From the NCBI GenBank assembly GCA_002162095.1, contig CP021424.1, forward strand, positions 1,426,001-1,490,000: a DNA stretch of 64,000 nt, in the 5' to 3' direction. The translations under genes and the position numbers were made by a program. Position 1 is the stretch's first letter. Every line of letters starts with the position of its first letter. Under the pieces are notes generated by a model. The model did no database searches and was not told the DNA's origin. It saw only the letters and a list, made by a program, of their open reading frames with translations. The stretch comes from Armatimonadetes bacterium Uphvl-Ar2. GTDB taxonomy: Bacteria; Armatimonadota; Fimbriimonadia; Fimbriimonadales; Fimbriimonadaceae. Positions 36,486 to 45,378 of this stretch are shown in pieces.

Positions 36486-37364
36486 GTGGCCATGTTTCGG
36501 GGAATGATGCAGCGGGTGGACCGGCTGCTCGGTCGGGGCGTCATTGACGAAGCGCTGTACGAAGACCTGGAAGAAGCCCTCCTCCAGGCCGATACCCCCA
36601 TCTCCGTCACCGGCGAGATCCTGGAAGAACTGCGCCAGGCCGTGCGCACGGAGCGCATCACCGACCCCGCGGGCATCAAGGACCGCCTGCAAGAGGCCAT
36701 CCGTCGCCGATTTGACCAAAAGGCGAAATCTGCCCTCTATCGCCACATCGTCAACCCCACGGTCTACCTTTTTGTGGGCGTGAACGGGGTGGGCAAAACC
36801 ACCACCATCGGCAAGCTGGCCACGCGCCTGGTGGGGCAGGGCCGCAAGGTGCTGCTGGCCCCCGGCGACACCTTCCGCGCCGCCGCCATTGACCAACTGA
36901 AGTTGTGGAGCGAGCGCAGCGGGGCTGAGTTCATCAACGCCCAGCCCGGCGCCGACCCCGGCAGCGTGATTTTTGACGCAGTAACCGCCGCCAAGGCCCG
37001 CAATATCGAATTCGTGCTGGCCGACACCGCCGGCCGCCAGCACACCAAGGCCGCCCTGATGCACGAACTGGGCAAGATCACCAAAGTGCTGGAGAAGGCC
37101 CACGGCCGCCCGGCGGACGAGGTGCTGCTGGTGCTGGACGCCAACACCGGCCAGAACGCCATCCGGCAGGCGGAAGAGTTCCGCGCGGCCGCCCAGGTGA
37201 CCGGCCTGGTGCTGACCAAGCTGGATGGCACCAGTCGGGGCGGTGCCCTGATTGGGATTCATGAGCGGCTGGGCATCCCCGTCAAGCTCATTGGCCTGGG
37301 CGAACGCCCGGATCAGTTGCAAGACTTCGATCCGGACGTGTTTGCGGCCCAGCTGTTCGACTGA
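36486..37364 (+). CDS. ftsY: Signal recognition particle receptor FtsY
   Basis: 292 residues; the SRP-receptor GTPase that docks ribosome-nascent-chain complexes at the membrane. The N domain is followed by G-domain motifs GVNGVGKTTTIGKLA, DTFRAAAIDQLK, DTAGRQHTK, TKLDGTSRGG and GLGERPDQLQDF. The long acidic A domain of E. coli FtsY is absent, as in many bacteria. It starts at GTG 36486 or ATG 36492. Confidence 0.95.
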   Translation: MAMFRGMMQRVDRLLGRGVIDEALYEDLEEALLQADTPISVTGEILEELRQAVRTERITDPAGIKDRLQEAIRRRFDQKAKSALYRHIVNPTVYLFVGVNGVGKTTTIGKLATRLVGQGRKVLLAPGDTFRAAAIDQLKLWSERSGAEFINAQPGADPGSVIFDAVTAAKARNIEFVLADTAGRQHTKAALMHELGKITKVLEKAHGRPADEVLLVLDANTGQNAIRQAEEFRAAAQVTGLVLTKLDGTSRGGALIGIHERLGIPVKLIGLGERPDQLQDFDPDVFAAQLFD

Positions 37365-37367
37365 CGC

Positions 37368-38021
37368 TTAGTGACTGTGGCCTAAGTCGAGGAACTTGCG
37401 TTCCGGATTGTGGCGACCCGGGAAGGGGAAGCCGACCAGCGTCTGCGAGAACTTGAAGTAGCGGGAACTTGTGTCGGCGTGGCCGTAGTTGGCACCTTCC
37501 GTAAACCGCTTCTGGTCAATGCGCTCGCTGAACCAGTTTTCGCCGTCTTCTTCGTACAGCGATTCATCGTCCCAGCTGGTGCCGTCCTCCGGCCACGGGT
37601 GGTAGTCGGTGTCTTCCACGCCCTTGGCGCGCGGGGCCAGGGCGATCTGCTCGCTCGGATACTCGAACGAGGTGAGGCTCGCCCCGTGGGCAAACAGACC
37701 GTTGATCAGGTAGTCCGTGGGCGGCTCATCATCTTCGGCCCGGTAGGCGGGCGTGCGGAAGACTTGGCGGTTCTTGACGTAGGGGTAGAGCGGGTCGAAC
37801 CAGTCGTAGCCGGTCTCTTCGTCCTTCACCACGCTGTTGTCGTCCCAGTCGGCGGCGTAAATCTGCAAGGCAATGCCGATCTGCTTAATGTTGCTGAGGT
37901 CGGCCGTCTTCTTGGCGGCTTCTTTGGCCCGCGCAAAGACCGGGAAAAGGATGGCGGCCAAGATCGCGATGATGGCGATGACCACCAACAGCTCGATCAA
38001 GGTAAAGCCCCTTCGATACAT
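37368..38021 (-). CDS. Type IV pilin-like protein (DUF1559-type)
   Basis: 217 residues starting [19 protein letters not shown], with the prepilin peptidase site after Gly5. [18 protein letters not shown] is the helix continuation typical of Armatimonadota and Planctomycetota pseudopilins, and the C-terminal [12 protein letters not shown] matches the H-D motif of this group. The soluble domain is very acidic. The start at 38021 is fixed by CATACT 6 nt upstream; the longer open frame is not coding. It shares its upstream region with the pilin gene at 39655. Confidence 0.85.
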   Translation of the reverse strand: MYRRGFTLIELLVVIAIIAILAAILFPVFARAKEAAKKTADLSNIKQIGIALQIYAADWDDNSVVKDEETGYDWFDPLYPYVKNRQVFRTPAYRAEDDEPPTDYLINGLFAHGASLTSFEYPSEQIALAPRAKGVEDTDYHPWPEDGTSWDDESLYEEDGENWFSERIDQKRFTEGANYGHADTSSRYFKFSQTLVGFPFPGRHNPERKFLDLGHSH

Positions 38022-38027
38022 ACAAAC

Positions 38028-38033
38028 AGTATG
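38028..38033 (-). promoter_or_regulatory. -10 CATACT within conserved CTTCAAGTGCATACT block
   Basis: CATACT, 6 nt, ATG 38021. The 15-bp block including it is identical upstream of the pilin gene at 39655, and TGCAA lies about 18 bp further up in both. Confidence 0.5.
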
Positions 38034-38129
38034 CACTTGAAGCAATGCAGTGTTGCATTTACCTGGCAATAATCGTTGCGTAAGCACCGATTCCCGCAAA
38101 GTTGCCAGGCGCTGGGGGCCACGAGACAG

Positions 38130-38166
38130 AAAACGGGCCCCGTTCCCGGAAGGAACAAGGCCCGCG
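38130..38166 (-). terminator. Intrinsic terminator after the choice-of-anchor M gene
   Basis: On the minus strand, CGGGCCTTGTTCC pairs imperfectly with GGGAACGGGGCCCG and is followed by TTTTCTGTCT. Confidence 0.65.
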
Positions 38167-38187
38167 AGGGAGGAGTACCGAAGGAAG

Positions 38188-38913
38188 TTAAGCCTTGCGT
38201 CGGCGTCGGAGGGCGAGCAGCGCCGCCCCGCCCAGGGTGAGCATGGTCGCCGGTTCCGGCACGGCCGTCTGCACACCGAAGTAGTAGGTGTATTCATCGC
38301 TGTAGATGCGCTGGCCGTTCAGCACCGCCGAGGCCTTGAACGTGAGCTCATAGATCCCGGTCTGCGTGAACACGAAGGAGCCGTGCTCGTGGCCGCCCAC
38401 CGTCGAGATGAACTTATCCGTGGCGTCAATGCCGTTGGCCGAAGCGAACCATTCCGTCGGCGAGCTACCCGAACCCTGGAAGAAGGAGACATGGCCCGGG
38501 CCGGTGAAGCTCAGGAACTGGACTTCCACCCACTCGGCCGAGATCGGATCGCGGCGCGGGTCGGTGTTTGTGAAGGAATCGAACGTACCCGGGGCAATCT
38601 CTTCGAATCCGAAGCCCAGCCAGGGGATGCCGCTGACGTTGCTTTGGTAGTTGCGCCAAATCGGGGCTCCCGCGCCCACGCCAATGAAGTCGTAGGCAGA
38701 ACCGGCCGGGCGAGTGGCGGCCGAGGCCGGACCGTAGAACAAGTAAGCCTCGGTGGGCTCGAACTCTTCTTCGGTGTCGTGAATGTGGATGTGCGGATCC
38801 CAGACGCCGGCATCGTAACCTAATCCAAGGTCGATGTGGCCTTCCGAGACCTGAGTCCAGGCGAAGGCCGGAGCGGCGAGAGTTGCGAGGGCGAGTATAG
38901 CAAGGGTTCTCAT
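38188..38913 (-). CDS. PEP-CTERM protein with choice-of-anchor M-like domain
   Basis: 241 residues with a signal peptide ([18 protein letters not shown]). [21 protein letters not shown] is the GHxDxG...W.xHxH opening of the surface-anchored 'choice-of-anchor M' family, and [19 protein letters not shown] matches its second conserved part. The tail is [19 protein letters not shown] plus RRRRKA. The several His residues could bind metal. It lies 25 nt after a pilin-like gene in the same direction, so they are probably co-transcribed and both reach the cell surface. Confidence 0.82.
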   Translation of the reverse strand: MRTLAILALATLAAPAFAWTQVSEGHIDLGLGYDAGVWDPHIHIHDTEEEFEPTEAYLFYGPASAATRPAGSAYDFIGVGAGAPIWRNYQSNVSGIPWLGFGFEEIAPGTFDSFTNTDPRRDPISAEWVEVQFLSFTGPGHVSFFQGSGSSPTEWFASANGIDATDKFISTVGGHEHGSFVFTQTGIYELTFKASAVLNGQRIYSDEYTYYFGVQTAVPEPATMLTLGGAALLALRRRRKA

Positions 38914-38938
38914 GATGATAAGGAAGGGTCAGGGAAGA

Positions 38939-39655
38939 TCAGTCTTCGGGGGGCTTGGCGAAGTCGAAACCCTGCAGAGCCCAGGCACGAATTTGCTTCG
39001 CGGGCAGGCTCTTGACATGGGTGTCAGCGTAAACGTAGTTGGCGCTCCCCTGGGTGGGGTCGCTTTGTGTGCGGAAGAAGGCTCCTGGCTGGATCTCCTG
39101 GATGATGCGTCGCCACCGGAGTTCGGGGTTGGTGGTCTGGAACCAGTAGTACGAGTGCACGTGGTCGTCGTAAACGCTGGGGTTCTTTGAGAACGCCACG
39201 AGCCAGAAGAGCATCGTGTCGGTGGGGCGCGGCAGATTGTCCAGGGAGCGCGTCATCCCCGGCACGATTTCGATCGGGTCGAGATTGTCCGTCAGGTCCG
39301 AGAGGTAGCCGTTGATGACGTAACTGGTGCCGCCCAGGCGGGTGCGTCGCGGCCCATTGGGGTCGGCAGGGGAGACGCGGATCTCGTCCACCTTGCCGGT
39401 GTACGAAAGCAGGTTGTAAACCCACGCGCGCTGGGCGTTGCCGCCGGAGGAGTGCATGCTGGAGGGCATGCCGCCATCGTTGTCGATCGCATACAGGTTG
39501 ATGGCGATCGCAATCTGACGCATGTTGGATGCGTCCATGGTTTTCTTGCCGGCTTCCTTGGCGCGCGCAAAGACCGGGAACAGAATCGCCGCCAAAATCG
39601 CGATGATCGCGATGACGACCAGGAGTTCAATTAGGGTAAAGCCCCTCCGGTACAT
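38939..39655 (-). CDS. Type IV pilin-like protein (DUF1559-type)
   Basis: 238 residues, starting [19 protein letters not shown] with cleavage after Gly5. AKEAGKKTMDASNMRQIA continues the helix, and YADTHVKSLPAKQIR near the end carries the usual C-terminal Asp-x-His motif. The start is fixed by CATACT 6 nt before ATG 39655. It is the first gene of an operon with the choice-of-anchor M protein. Confidence 0.85.
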   Translation of the reverse strand: MYRRGFTLIELLVVIAIIAILAAILFPVFARAKEAGKKTMDASNMRQIAIAINLYAIDNDGGMPSSMHSSGGNAQRAWVYNLLSYTGKVDEIRVSPADPNGPRRTRLGGTSYVINGYLSDLTDNLDPIEIVPGMTRSLDNLPRPTDTMLFWLVAFSKNPSVYDDHVHSYYWFQTTNPELRWRRIIQEIQPGAFFRTQSDPTQGSANYVYADTHVKSLPAKQIRAWALQGFDFAKPPED

Positions 39656-39661
39656 ACAAAG

Positions 39662-39667
39662 AGTATG
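39662..39667 (-). promoter_or_regulatory. -10 CATACT of the pilin/anchor-M operon
   Basis: CATACT, 6 nt, ATG 39655. It lies inside the same CTTCAAGTGCATACT block as at 38028, with TTGCAA about 19 bp upstream. Confidence 0.5.
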
Positions 39668-39692
39668 CACTTGAAGGGTCTAAGTATTGCAA

Positions 39693-39968
39693 CTATTTAG
39701 CAATAGTGGTTTCGATAATGTGGCTTTCGGTCCCTTTGGGGGCGTGCGGGGCTCGTCCCGCGGCCGCCTGGCCACGCTTCCATCGGAGGTATGCCACCCC
39801 CGCATAGGTCACCAATGTGGCGACCACGGCCACGTCGTCACTCCAGCCCAGGAGCGGGATAAGGTCGGGGATGATGTCAATCGGTGACGCACCGTAGATC
39901 AGCGCTGTCAGCAACGAAACAATGGTTCCCCAAGGGCGGCCTGGGGCCTGGATGGGGCGATTCTCCAT
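39693..39968 (-). CDS. DUF1232 (YkvA-like) small membrane protein
   Basis: 91 residues. The diagnostic DUF1232 core is ALIYGASPIDIIPDLIPLLG followed by DDVAVVATL (residues about 22-52), with two short membrane segments. The C-terminus is basic, then polar. Function is unknown across the family. It lies 40 bp downstream of the DUF1800 gene on the same strand. Confidence 0.85.
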   Translation of the reverse strand: MENRPIQAPGRPWGTIVSLLTALIYGASPIDIIPDLIPLLGWSDDVAVVATLVTYAGVAYLRWKRGQAAAGRAPHAPKGTESHIIETTIAK

Positions 39969-40008
39969 GTTTCGTTAGACGGAGGCCCGCCCCACCCGGT
40001 GGCACACC

Positions 40009-41448
40009 TTAGGCCATTTGGAATTCCGGTGACCCGAAGATCAGCCGGGCCACGGCCCGCGCTCCAGCTTGGGCGTTGCGCGGCGTAATGCGCTCGCCGC
40101 ACGCCAGCCGGGCGGCTTCCTCGAGTTGCTTCACCTTGGCGGCGGGCAGCTCGGCATCAAACCACTCCACCATCGCCGCCACCAATCCGGCCGGGTTCGG
40201 GTCACGGGTGATGAGCGGAAAGACTTGGAAGCCGATGGAAGGGTTCATGGCGCCACTCGGGCGGTCGGCAAAGAGGCGATCGGCCCACTTTACGCGCTCC
40301 ACCATGGTGGCGCTGCTGATCCAGGCTTCGCCCCACAGCCAGCCGGCCACATCGGGTGGCTCCAGCAGTTTCATGCCCATCCCGTTCATGCTGCCTTGCG
40401 CCAGTCGGGAGACCGCCACCAGCCGCACGGGGGCGTTTTCCCGTTGCGTGTTGGATTGGTACTCGCGGAGCGGGTCGTTGTAAACCCCCAGGGCGCGGAG
40501 CGTCGGCACGATGAAGTCCACAGGGTTCTTCACCAGCGCGCGCTCGGCCCGTTCGCTCACAAACTCAGGGTGCAAGGCCACCATGCGCACCAGGTCCTTA
40601 ATCACCATGCCCTTGGCACGCCACGCCTGGGCAATCTCCTCCACCAATTCGTCCTTTGGCTTGGGATAAACAAAGAACTCCCAGAACTTGTAAACCAGAT
40701 GCCGAGCGGTCTGCGGGTGCTCGGCCAGCATCTTCAGCACGGCATCCCCGTCAAAGTTCGCGGTCTTGCCCAGGATCTTCTTCGTCCCGTTGTCGTGTTG
40801 AGCGCGGTCGTAATAGAAAACCAGTTGCCGGCCGGGCAGGGTAGCGGCTCGGAACGGCGCCAGTCGCGGTCCTTGCACCGAGAATGTCCAACCCGTGAAC
40901 GCGCGTGCCACCTCCGGGATGTCATCTTCTTCGTACTGATCCACTCCCAGGGTGAAGAGCTCCATCACCTCACGGGCAAAGTTCTCGTTCGGCTTGTCCT
41001 TGGTGTTCTGGCAGTTGTCCAGCCAAAAGAGCATGGCGGGGTCCTTGCTGACCTCGGTGAGCAAGGTGAGAAACGAACCGAGCCCATTTTTGCGCAGGGT
41101 CTCGACGTGCTGGATGAGCGGTGCGCTCTTGTCCACCTTTTGCAGGCTGGTGGCAAAGTGGTCGTGCCAAAAGAGGGTGAGCTTTTGCTGCAGCGGGTAC
41201 CCGGTGACGCCCAGGCGCGTCATCCACGCGGCTTGCACAATCGGCGGCGAGATGGCGTTGTTCTGACGATTTCGGAAATCCTCGACGGTCAGATCGTAGC
41301 CTTCGGATCGATCTTCAAACTCCAGCAAGCGGTCCACGGCCGTGCGGTAGCCCCGCGTGCCGTAGAACTCCATCTCGGAGACGCTCGCCCCCAGGCCGAA
41401 GCGGCGCAAGAGGTGCCGGATTTTCTGCTCGTCAGTTTGCAGCGCCAT
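40009..41448 (-). CDS. DUF1800 domain protein
   Basis: 479 residues. Family landmarks: IRHLLRRFGLGAS at the start, LTLFWHDHFATS (about 112-123), NENFAREVMELFTLGVDQY (about 153), ARAFTGWTF, and HPQTARHLVYKFWEFFV (about 240). DUF1800 proteins are often exported and encoded beside DUF1501 proteins; no DUF1501 gene is adjacent here and no signal peptide is visible. The biochemical role is unknown. Confidence 0.88.
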   Translation of the reverse strand: MALQTDEQKIRHLLRRFGLGASVSEMEFYGTRGYRTAVDRLLEFEDRSEGYDLTVEDFRNRQNNAISPPIVQAAWMTRLGVTGYPLQQKLTLFWHDHFATSLQKVDKSAPLIQHVETLRKNGLGSFLTLLTEVSKDPAMLFWLDNCQNTKDKPNENFAREVMELFTLGVDQYEEDDIPEVARAFTGWTFSVQGPRLAPFRAATLPGRQLVFYYDRAQHDNGTKKILGKTANFDGDAVLKMLAEHPQTARHLVYKFWEFFVYPKPKDELVEEIAQAWRAKGMVIKDLVRMVALHPEFVSERAERALVKNPVDFIVPTLRALGVYNDPLREYQSNTQRENAPVRLVAVSRLAQGSMNGMGMKLLEPPDVAGWLWGEAWISSATMVERVKWADRLFADRPSGAMNPSIGFQVFPLITRDPNPAGLVAAMVEWFDAELPAAKVKQLEEAARLACGERITPRNAQAGARAVARLIFGSPEFQMA

Positions 41449-41504
41449 TGGAGGGGATAGACGTAGGGTCGGGGTCAGGGTTCAGTGAGGCCAGGGGGAG
41501 AAGG

Positions 41505-41550
41505 AGAAAAGGAAACGGCCTGAGCTTCTCGTGAGAAGTCCAGGCCGGCT
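41505..41550 (-). terminator. Intrinsic terminator after the small gene at 41570
   Basis: On the minus strand, CGGCCTGGACTTCTC pairs with GAGAAGCTCAGGCCG (about 13 pairs) and is followed by TTTCCTTTTC. Confidence 0.75.
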
Positions 41551-41569
41551 CGGAGAATGAACGATCCCC

Positions 41570-41773
41570 TTACTTAGCGTTCTGCTCGGGGACGTCCGTC
41601 TTGCCGTAGGCGTCCGCGCTCACGAACTTGTACAGCTTCTGCCCGTCGTGCTCTGCCCACAACATATGGCGGGTCTGCTCGCCGTTCTTGGTTTGGCGAA
41701 TGGACTTCATCTTTCGCACCGCGGATTCCGGCACGTCCACATGGGACCGGGTCTTCAAATTATAAAACCGCAT
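41570..41773 (-). CDS. Small hypothetical protein, 67 aa
   Basis: A basic, soluble 67-residue protein (MRFYNLKTRSHVDVPESAVR to the C-terminal TDVPEQNAK) that I do not recognise. Support for it being real: a strong terminator directly behind it, divergence from the Fur-family gene, and plausible codon use. It may be a small nucleic-acid-binding or regulatory protein, but nothing in the sequence decides that. Confidence 0.6.
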   Translation of the reverse strand: MRFYNLKTRSHVDVPESAVRKMKSIRQTKNGEQTRHMLWAEHDGQKLYKFVSADAYGKTDVPEQNAK

Positions 41774-41908
41774 AGATCTCGACTCTCAATTGGTCTGCTT
41801 TCGAGGGTTACCCCAGAAGCATGCCCTAGTTTGCCCACATTCTTCCGCGGAACGCAAGTCAATTTGAACCAGAATCGCGAACTTTGTGCTGGTACGCTTG
41901 AGTTTGAG

Positions 41909-42370
41909 ATGTCGGGAACCGCTTCTGAGTTCGTTTTACAGTCCCTCGAACGCATGAAATCCCGAGGTCTCCGCATCACCATGCCGCGTCGGCTGGTGTT
42001 GCAAGCCCTCGATGAAAGTGTGCAGCCGCTCACGGTGGCGGCGGTCCGAGACCGGGTACTGGAGTCCGGTGGCCACATCGATACGGTGACGGTGTATCGC
42101 ATCCTCTCGGCCCTGCAGGAGATTGGCATTGCCCACCGAATCGGCTTGCTGGATGCCTTTGCCCCTTGCCGCCTGGCTCACGACCACCAGGATCACCAAC
42201 TTCACGCCGTGTGCGAGGGATGCGGCAAAGTGATTGAATCGGAACTCACCCCGGCCCAAGAAAACCTGGCCACCGAAAGCATGATCGCCCGGGGGTTCTC
42301 CCCCGAGCGATTCATGTCGAGATTCTTGGCCGTTGCCAAGAGTGCGGGCCGGTGCCCGCTTAGGCTTTAG
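41909..42370 (+). CDS. Fur-family transcriptional regulator
   Basis: 153 residues. A winged-helix domain (RMKSRGLRITMPRRLVLQALDE, then HIDTVTVYRILSALQEIG as recognition helix) is followed by a dimerisation domain with HDHQDHQLHAVCEGCGKV, which has one CxxC zinc pair and His ligands. A second C-terminal CxxC is missing (only GRCPLRL), so structural zinc binding may be incomplete. It could be Fur-, Zur- or PerR-like. TACGCT lies 10 nt before ATG 41909, giving a very short leader. It shares the intergenic region with the gene at 41773. Confidence 0.85.
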   Translation: MSGTASEFVLQSLERMKSRGLRITMPRRLVLQALDESVQPLTVAAVRDRVLESGGHIDTVTVYRILSALQEIGIAHRIGLLDAFAPCRLAHDHQDHQLHAVCEGCGKVIESELTPAQENLATESMIARGFSPERFMSRFLAVAKSAGRCPLRL

Positions 42371-43899
42371 TTCAGCGAGATCTTGGCTTGACCCTGGACG
42401 GCGTTGCCGTTCATGTATCGGCGGTACTTCACCGCAATCTCGTTGGTCTTACTGGCCAGGGCCTTGGCCACGTCCTCCAGTTCCTTGATTTCGCGGCCGT
42501 TGACCTCGGTGATCACGTCGCCGGCTTTGAGGCCGAGTCGGCTGGCGTTCGAGTTCGGCTGCACGTCGCGGATGACAAACCCGTCTACGTTGTCGGGGAG
42601 GTTGTACGTCGTGCGGTCGCTCGCTTCAATCTTGCCGAGGGTCACGCCCAGCAGTTGGCGGCGCGGCACCACTTGCGGGGCCTCGCTTTCCTCGCGGCTG
42701 TCCGGCTGCAGGCGCTCCTGCATATCCGGGAACATATCGCGGAGTTCATCCGGCATGCGCTGCATGCGTTCCGGTGCCACCTGGCTGATGTTTTGCTCAG
42801 CCGGCGGGCCTTCCACCTTCATGTTCGTCGTCATGCGCTGGTCGTTGCGGTAGTAGGTCACCGGCACCGAATCACCCGGATTGGCTTCGATCATCGCGAT
42901 GCGAACGTCCAGTTCACTCTTAATCTGGCGTCCGCCGATCTCGGTGATGATGTCACCGGCCTTCAGGCCTGCCTTCGAGGCCGGGGTGTCGGCGCTTACG
43001 TCTTCCACCTTCGCCCCTTCCAGGTTGCGTTGGCGCTTTTCAAACGGTCGCAGGTCGGCCGGGATTAAGCCCATAAAGCCGCGTTGCAGCTTGCCCGTGG
43101 CAATGATTTCTTCGGCCACCACGCGCACCGTCTTGGCGGGGATGGCAAAGCCGATGCCCTCGCTGGCACCCGTGCGGCTGTAAATGTAGCTGTTGACGCC
43201 AATCACGCTGCCGCGCAGGTCAATCAGCGGGCCACCCGAGTTGCCGGGGTTCACGGCCGCGTCGGTTTGGATCATGCCGCTGTAGCTGCGGGCCGCACCG
43301 CCGCCACCCACCACGGAGCTACGACCGAGGCCGCTCACGTGGCCAATGGTGACAGTGTTCTCGAGGCCAAACGGGGAGCCGATGGCGATGGCGAACTGGC
43401 CAATTTTGACCTCGTCGCTGTCGGCCAGGCTGAGAGTGGGCAGGTCGCGGGCGTCAATCTTCACCATGGCGAGGTCGAGGGTCGAGTCGGACATCGCAAT
43501 CACGCGCCCATCAAACTCGCGGCCATCGGCCAAGGTGACCTTCACCGTCTTAGCGCCTTGCACCACGTGGTCGTTCGTCACGATCCAGCCGTCGGCGCGG
43601 TAGATGAAACCGGAACCCTGCGCACCTTGGCCGCTGGAGAGGTTCACCACCGCCTGCCGGGCGTTCTCGGAGAGATTGGTGATCTCATTCTCGAAACTGG
43701 CCAACGAGGGGGCCGAACTAATCTCCAGGTTCGGTTGGTTGGTCAGGCGGGCCGGAGCCGCGGCCGGCGCGACCGCGCTCGTTCGGTTCTGAAACCACTT
43801 CGGCAGAATGATGGCCGGGGCCAATCCGGCGCCCAGAATAAGGACACCCGCCGTGACGGCGATGCCTGGGCGACGAACGAAGGTTTCGATCAGTTTCAT
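42367..43899 (-). CDS. htrA: HtrA/DegP-type serine protease with two PDZ domains
   Basis: 510 residues with an N-terminal signal anchor (VTAGVLILGAGLAPAIIL). The trypsin-like triad is His in TNDHVV, Asp in STLDLAMVKID and Ser in NPGNSGGPL. PDZ1 (about 285-375) contains AGLKAGDIITEIGGR, and PDZ2 (about 410-500) contains LGLKAGDVITEVNGR. It degrades or refolds damaged extracytoplasmic proteins. The start at 43899 follows AGGAG and overlaps the previous gene by ATGA, making it the last gene of the sigma/anti-sigma/RseB-like operon. Confidence 0.93.
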   Translation of the reverse strand: MKLIETFVRRPGIAVTAGVLILGAGLAPAIILPKWFQNRTSAVAPAAAPARLTNQPNLEISSAPSLASFENEITNLSENARQAVVNLSSGQGAQGSGFIYRADGWIVTNDHVVQGAKTVKVTLADGREFDGRVIAMSDSTLDLAMVKIDARDLPTLSLADSDEVKIGQFAIAIGSPFGLENTVTIGHVSGLGRSSVVGGGGAARSYSGMIQTDAAVNPGNSGGPLIDLRGSVIGVNSYIYSRTGASEGIGFAIPAKTVRVVAEEIIATGKLQRGFMGLIPADLRPFEKRQRNLEGAKVEDVSADTPASKAGLKAGDIITEIGGRQIKSELDVRIAMIEANPGDSVPVTYYRNDQRMTTNMKVEGPPAEQNISQVAPERMQRMPDELRDMFPDMQERLQPDSREESEAPQVVPRRQLLGVTLGKIEASDRTTYNLPDNVDGFVIRDVQPNSNASRLGLKAGDVITEVNGREIKELEDVAKALASKTNEIAVKYRRYMNGNAVQGQAKISLN

Positions 43900-45029
43900 G
43901 GAACTCCTATGTATCTCTGGGAGGACGGTACATAAACTTCGGGGATCCGAGTTTGTGTGCCGTTCACTATTTCTGGCAACGTCAAGACGATGTCGTTTCG
44001 TTCCGGGGCCCATTCCGCGCTTTGGGCCACGGCGGAAACACAGCTCTTCAGCAGGTCTTCGCGAACTCCACCAAGGGCATTGATGCCCAAAACACCGACC
44101 AGGCGAACAGGCCCACTGCGGAAGGGACTGCGTTCGTGTTGGTCGGTGTTCCAGATGTAGACCGAAACCGGTGTCATCCCGTCCGTCAAGCGGATCGCGA
44201 GGATCGGTTTGGATTGGGTGCCAATGATTTGGGCCCCTTCCATGCGGAAGCCATCGGGCCAAGCCCGGGGCAATGGCGGGTTGATACGGGTGAAGCGTTC
44301 ACTTTCGCGCACGCTGGCCAGGGTTTGGGGGCCCCACAGGCGTAAGACGTCGGTGTTCTCGCGTAGCGGCAAGCGGAATGACTCGCGGCTGAGTTGCCGG
44401 GGAAACTCGACGCTCACCGTGTCCGTCACTGTCATCGCGGCGCCGGTGGGCGGCTCGATGATGTACCGAAGCACAAACCCGGTGCTGCGGTCAATCCACA
44501 TCCGGTGGGTGGCCACGCTGTCGTAGCGGGGGATGATGCGGACTTCGTTCGCCGAGCGACCGGCGATGGTGGTGCGCTCGCCCATGCGGACGGTGTAGTT
44601 CTGCCGAATGAGCGCAATACGGCGATCCGGTGCCCACTGGTAGGTGCGGTTCGAGGTTTCCTCGATCACCTTGTTATCATCCGGGAAAAACGTGCGGCGC
44701 ACCTTGCGATCGTCGTAGACGATGCGACCTTGGGCGTCTAGCGGCTGCAAGTAGTGCGTGAGTTGGCCGTAGCTGGGGGAGGTGAACACCTTGACCATGC
44801 GCGGCTGCCCCGGGCCCTCAGGCCGCTTTTGCACGGCAATGGACGTCACCTTGGTCGACGCCTGCAGACCCTTCATCAGCAAGTCGGTGACATCATCGGC
44901 GGCCGCCAGGCTCACCAGCAGCGCGAGTGAAAGGGCGCTACCAGCCCGAGTAATTTGCGGGAACAATCGGCGTACTCCCCATGGCCGGCGCGGCGCCGGC
45001 CGCGTAGGCCTGGTCAATGCTTTCATCAA
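43896..45029 (-). CDS. RseB/MucB-like sigma-factor regulatory protein
   Basis: Up to 377 residues with a secretion signal (SALSLALLVSLAAADD). The domain after it matches the MucB/RseB N-terminal LolA-like fold in style: VTSIAVQKRPEG, KVRRTFFPDDNKVIEE, RTTIAGRSANEVRIIPR, MWIDRSTGFVLRYI. It would sense mislocalised lipoprotein or envelope lipid and modulate the anti-sigma factor next door. The start is uncertain. ATG 45029 overlaps the anti-sigma gene by 92 nt; a TTG at 44966 would place the signal peptide near the N-terminus. Confidence 0.75.
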   Translation of the reverse strand: MMKALTRPTRPAPRRPWGVRRLFPQITRAGSALSLALLVSLAAADDVTDLLMKGLQASTKVTSIAVQKRPEGPGQPRMVKVFTSPSYGQLTHYLQPLDAQGRIVYDDRKVRRTFFPDDNKVIEETSNRTYQWAPDRRIALIRQNYTVRMGERTTIAGRSANEVRIIPRYDSVATHRMWIDRSTGFVLRYIIEPPTGAAMTVTDTVSVEFPRQLSRESFRLPLRENTDVLRLWGPQTLASVRESERFTRINPPLPRAWPDGFRMEGAQIIGTQSKPILAIRLTDGMTPVSVYIWNTDQHERSPFRSGPVRLVGVLGINALGGVREDLLKSCVSAVAQSAEWAPERNDIVLTLPEIVNGTQTRIPEVYVPSSQRYIGVP

Positions 45030-45378
45030 ATTCAGTCACCGAGCTCGCCCCTCGGGGATTGGCCAGCCAGGTCGCGAGGACCACGGCCAATACCGAAGCG
45101 GCTGCCACACCCGTCCAGATGTGGCGCGGGCTACGCGGGGCACTCTGGGCGGCCAGCTTGGCCTCAAATCCTGCCTTCACTCGGTCAAAGCTCTCGTCGT
45201 TGACCTCTGGCATCACCATCAGCGCCAAGTTGAGCTTGAGCGACCGCAGGTCATCGTAGGCTTGCTGACAGGCCGGGCACTGCGCCAAGTGCGACTTGAC
45301 TTCTAGCATCTCCTTGCCCATCAATTCGCCATCGACCAGGGCCGAAATCATGGCCTCTCGACCTTCGCAGTGGTTCAC
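44938..45378 (-). CDS. Anti-sigma factor with zinc-finger (ZAS) domain
   Basis: 146 residues. The N-terminal zf-HC2 motif has HCEG, then a His and CPAC in SHLAQCPACQQAYDDL (about 29-44), forming the H-x3-C-x2-C zinc site. One membrane helix (about 88-108, IWTGVAAASVLAVVLATWLA) precedes a short extracytoplasmic tail. It binds the sigma factor encoded immediately upstream; the two genes overlap by ATGA. Confidence 0.88.
   Translation of the reverse strand: MNHCEGREAMISALVDGELMGKEMLEVKSHLAQCPACQQAYDDLRSLKLNLALMVMPEVNDESFDRVKAGFEAKLAAQSAPRSPRHIWTGVAAASVLAVVLATWLANPRGASSVTEFDESIDQAYAAGAAPAMGSTPIVPANYSGW

Noticed and set aside
44938-45029. True 92-nt overlap between the anti-sigma and RseB-like genes
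   Set aside because: The first 20 residues of the RseB-like frame are Arg/Pro-rich and precede the signal peptide. A later TTG start is more likely, though not proven.
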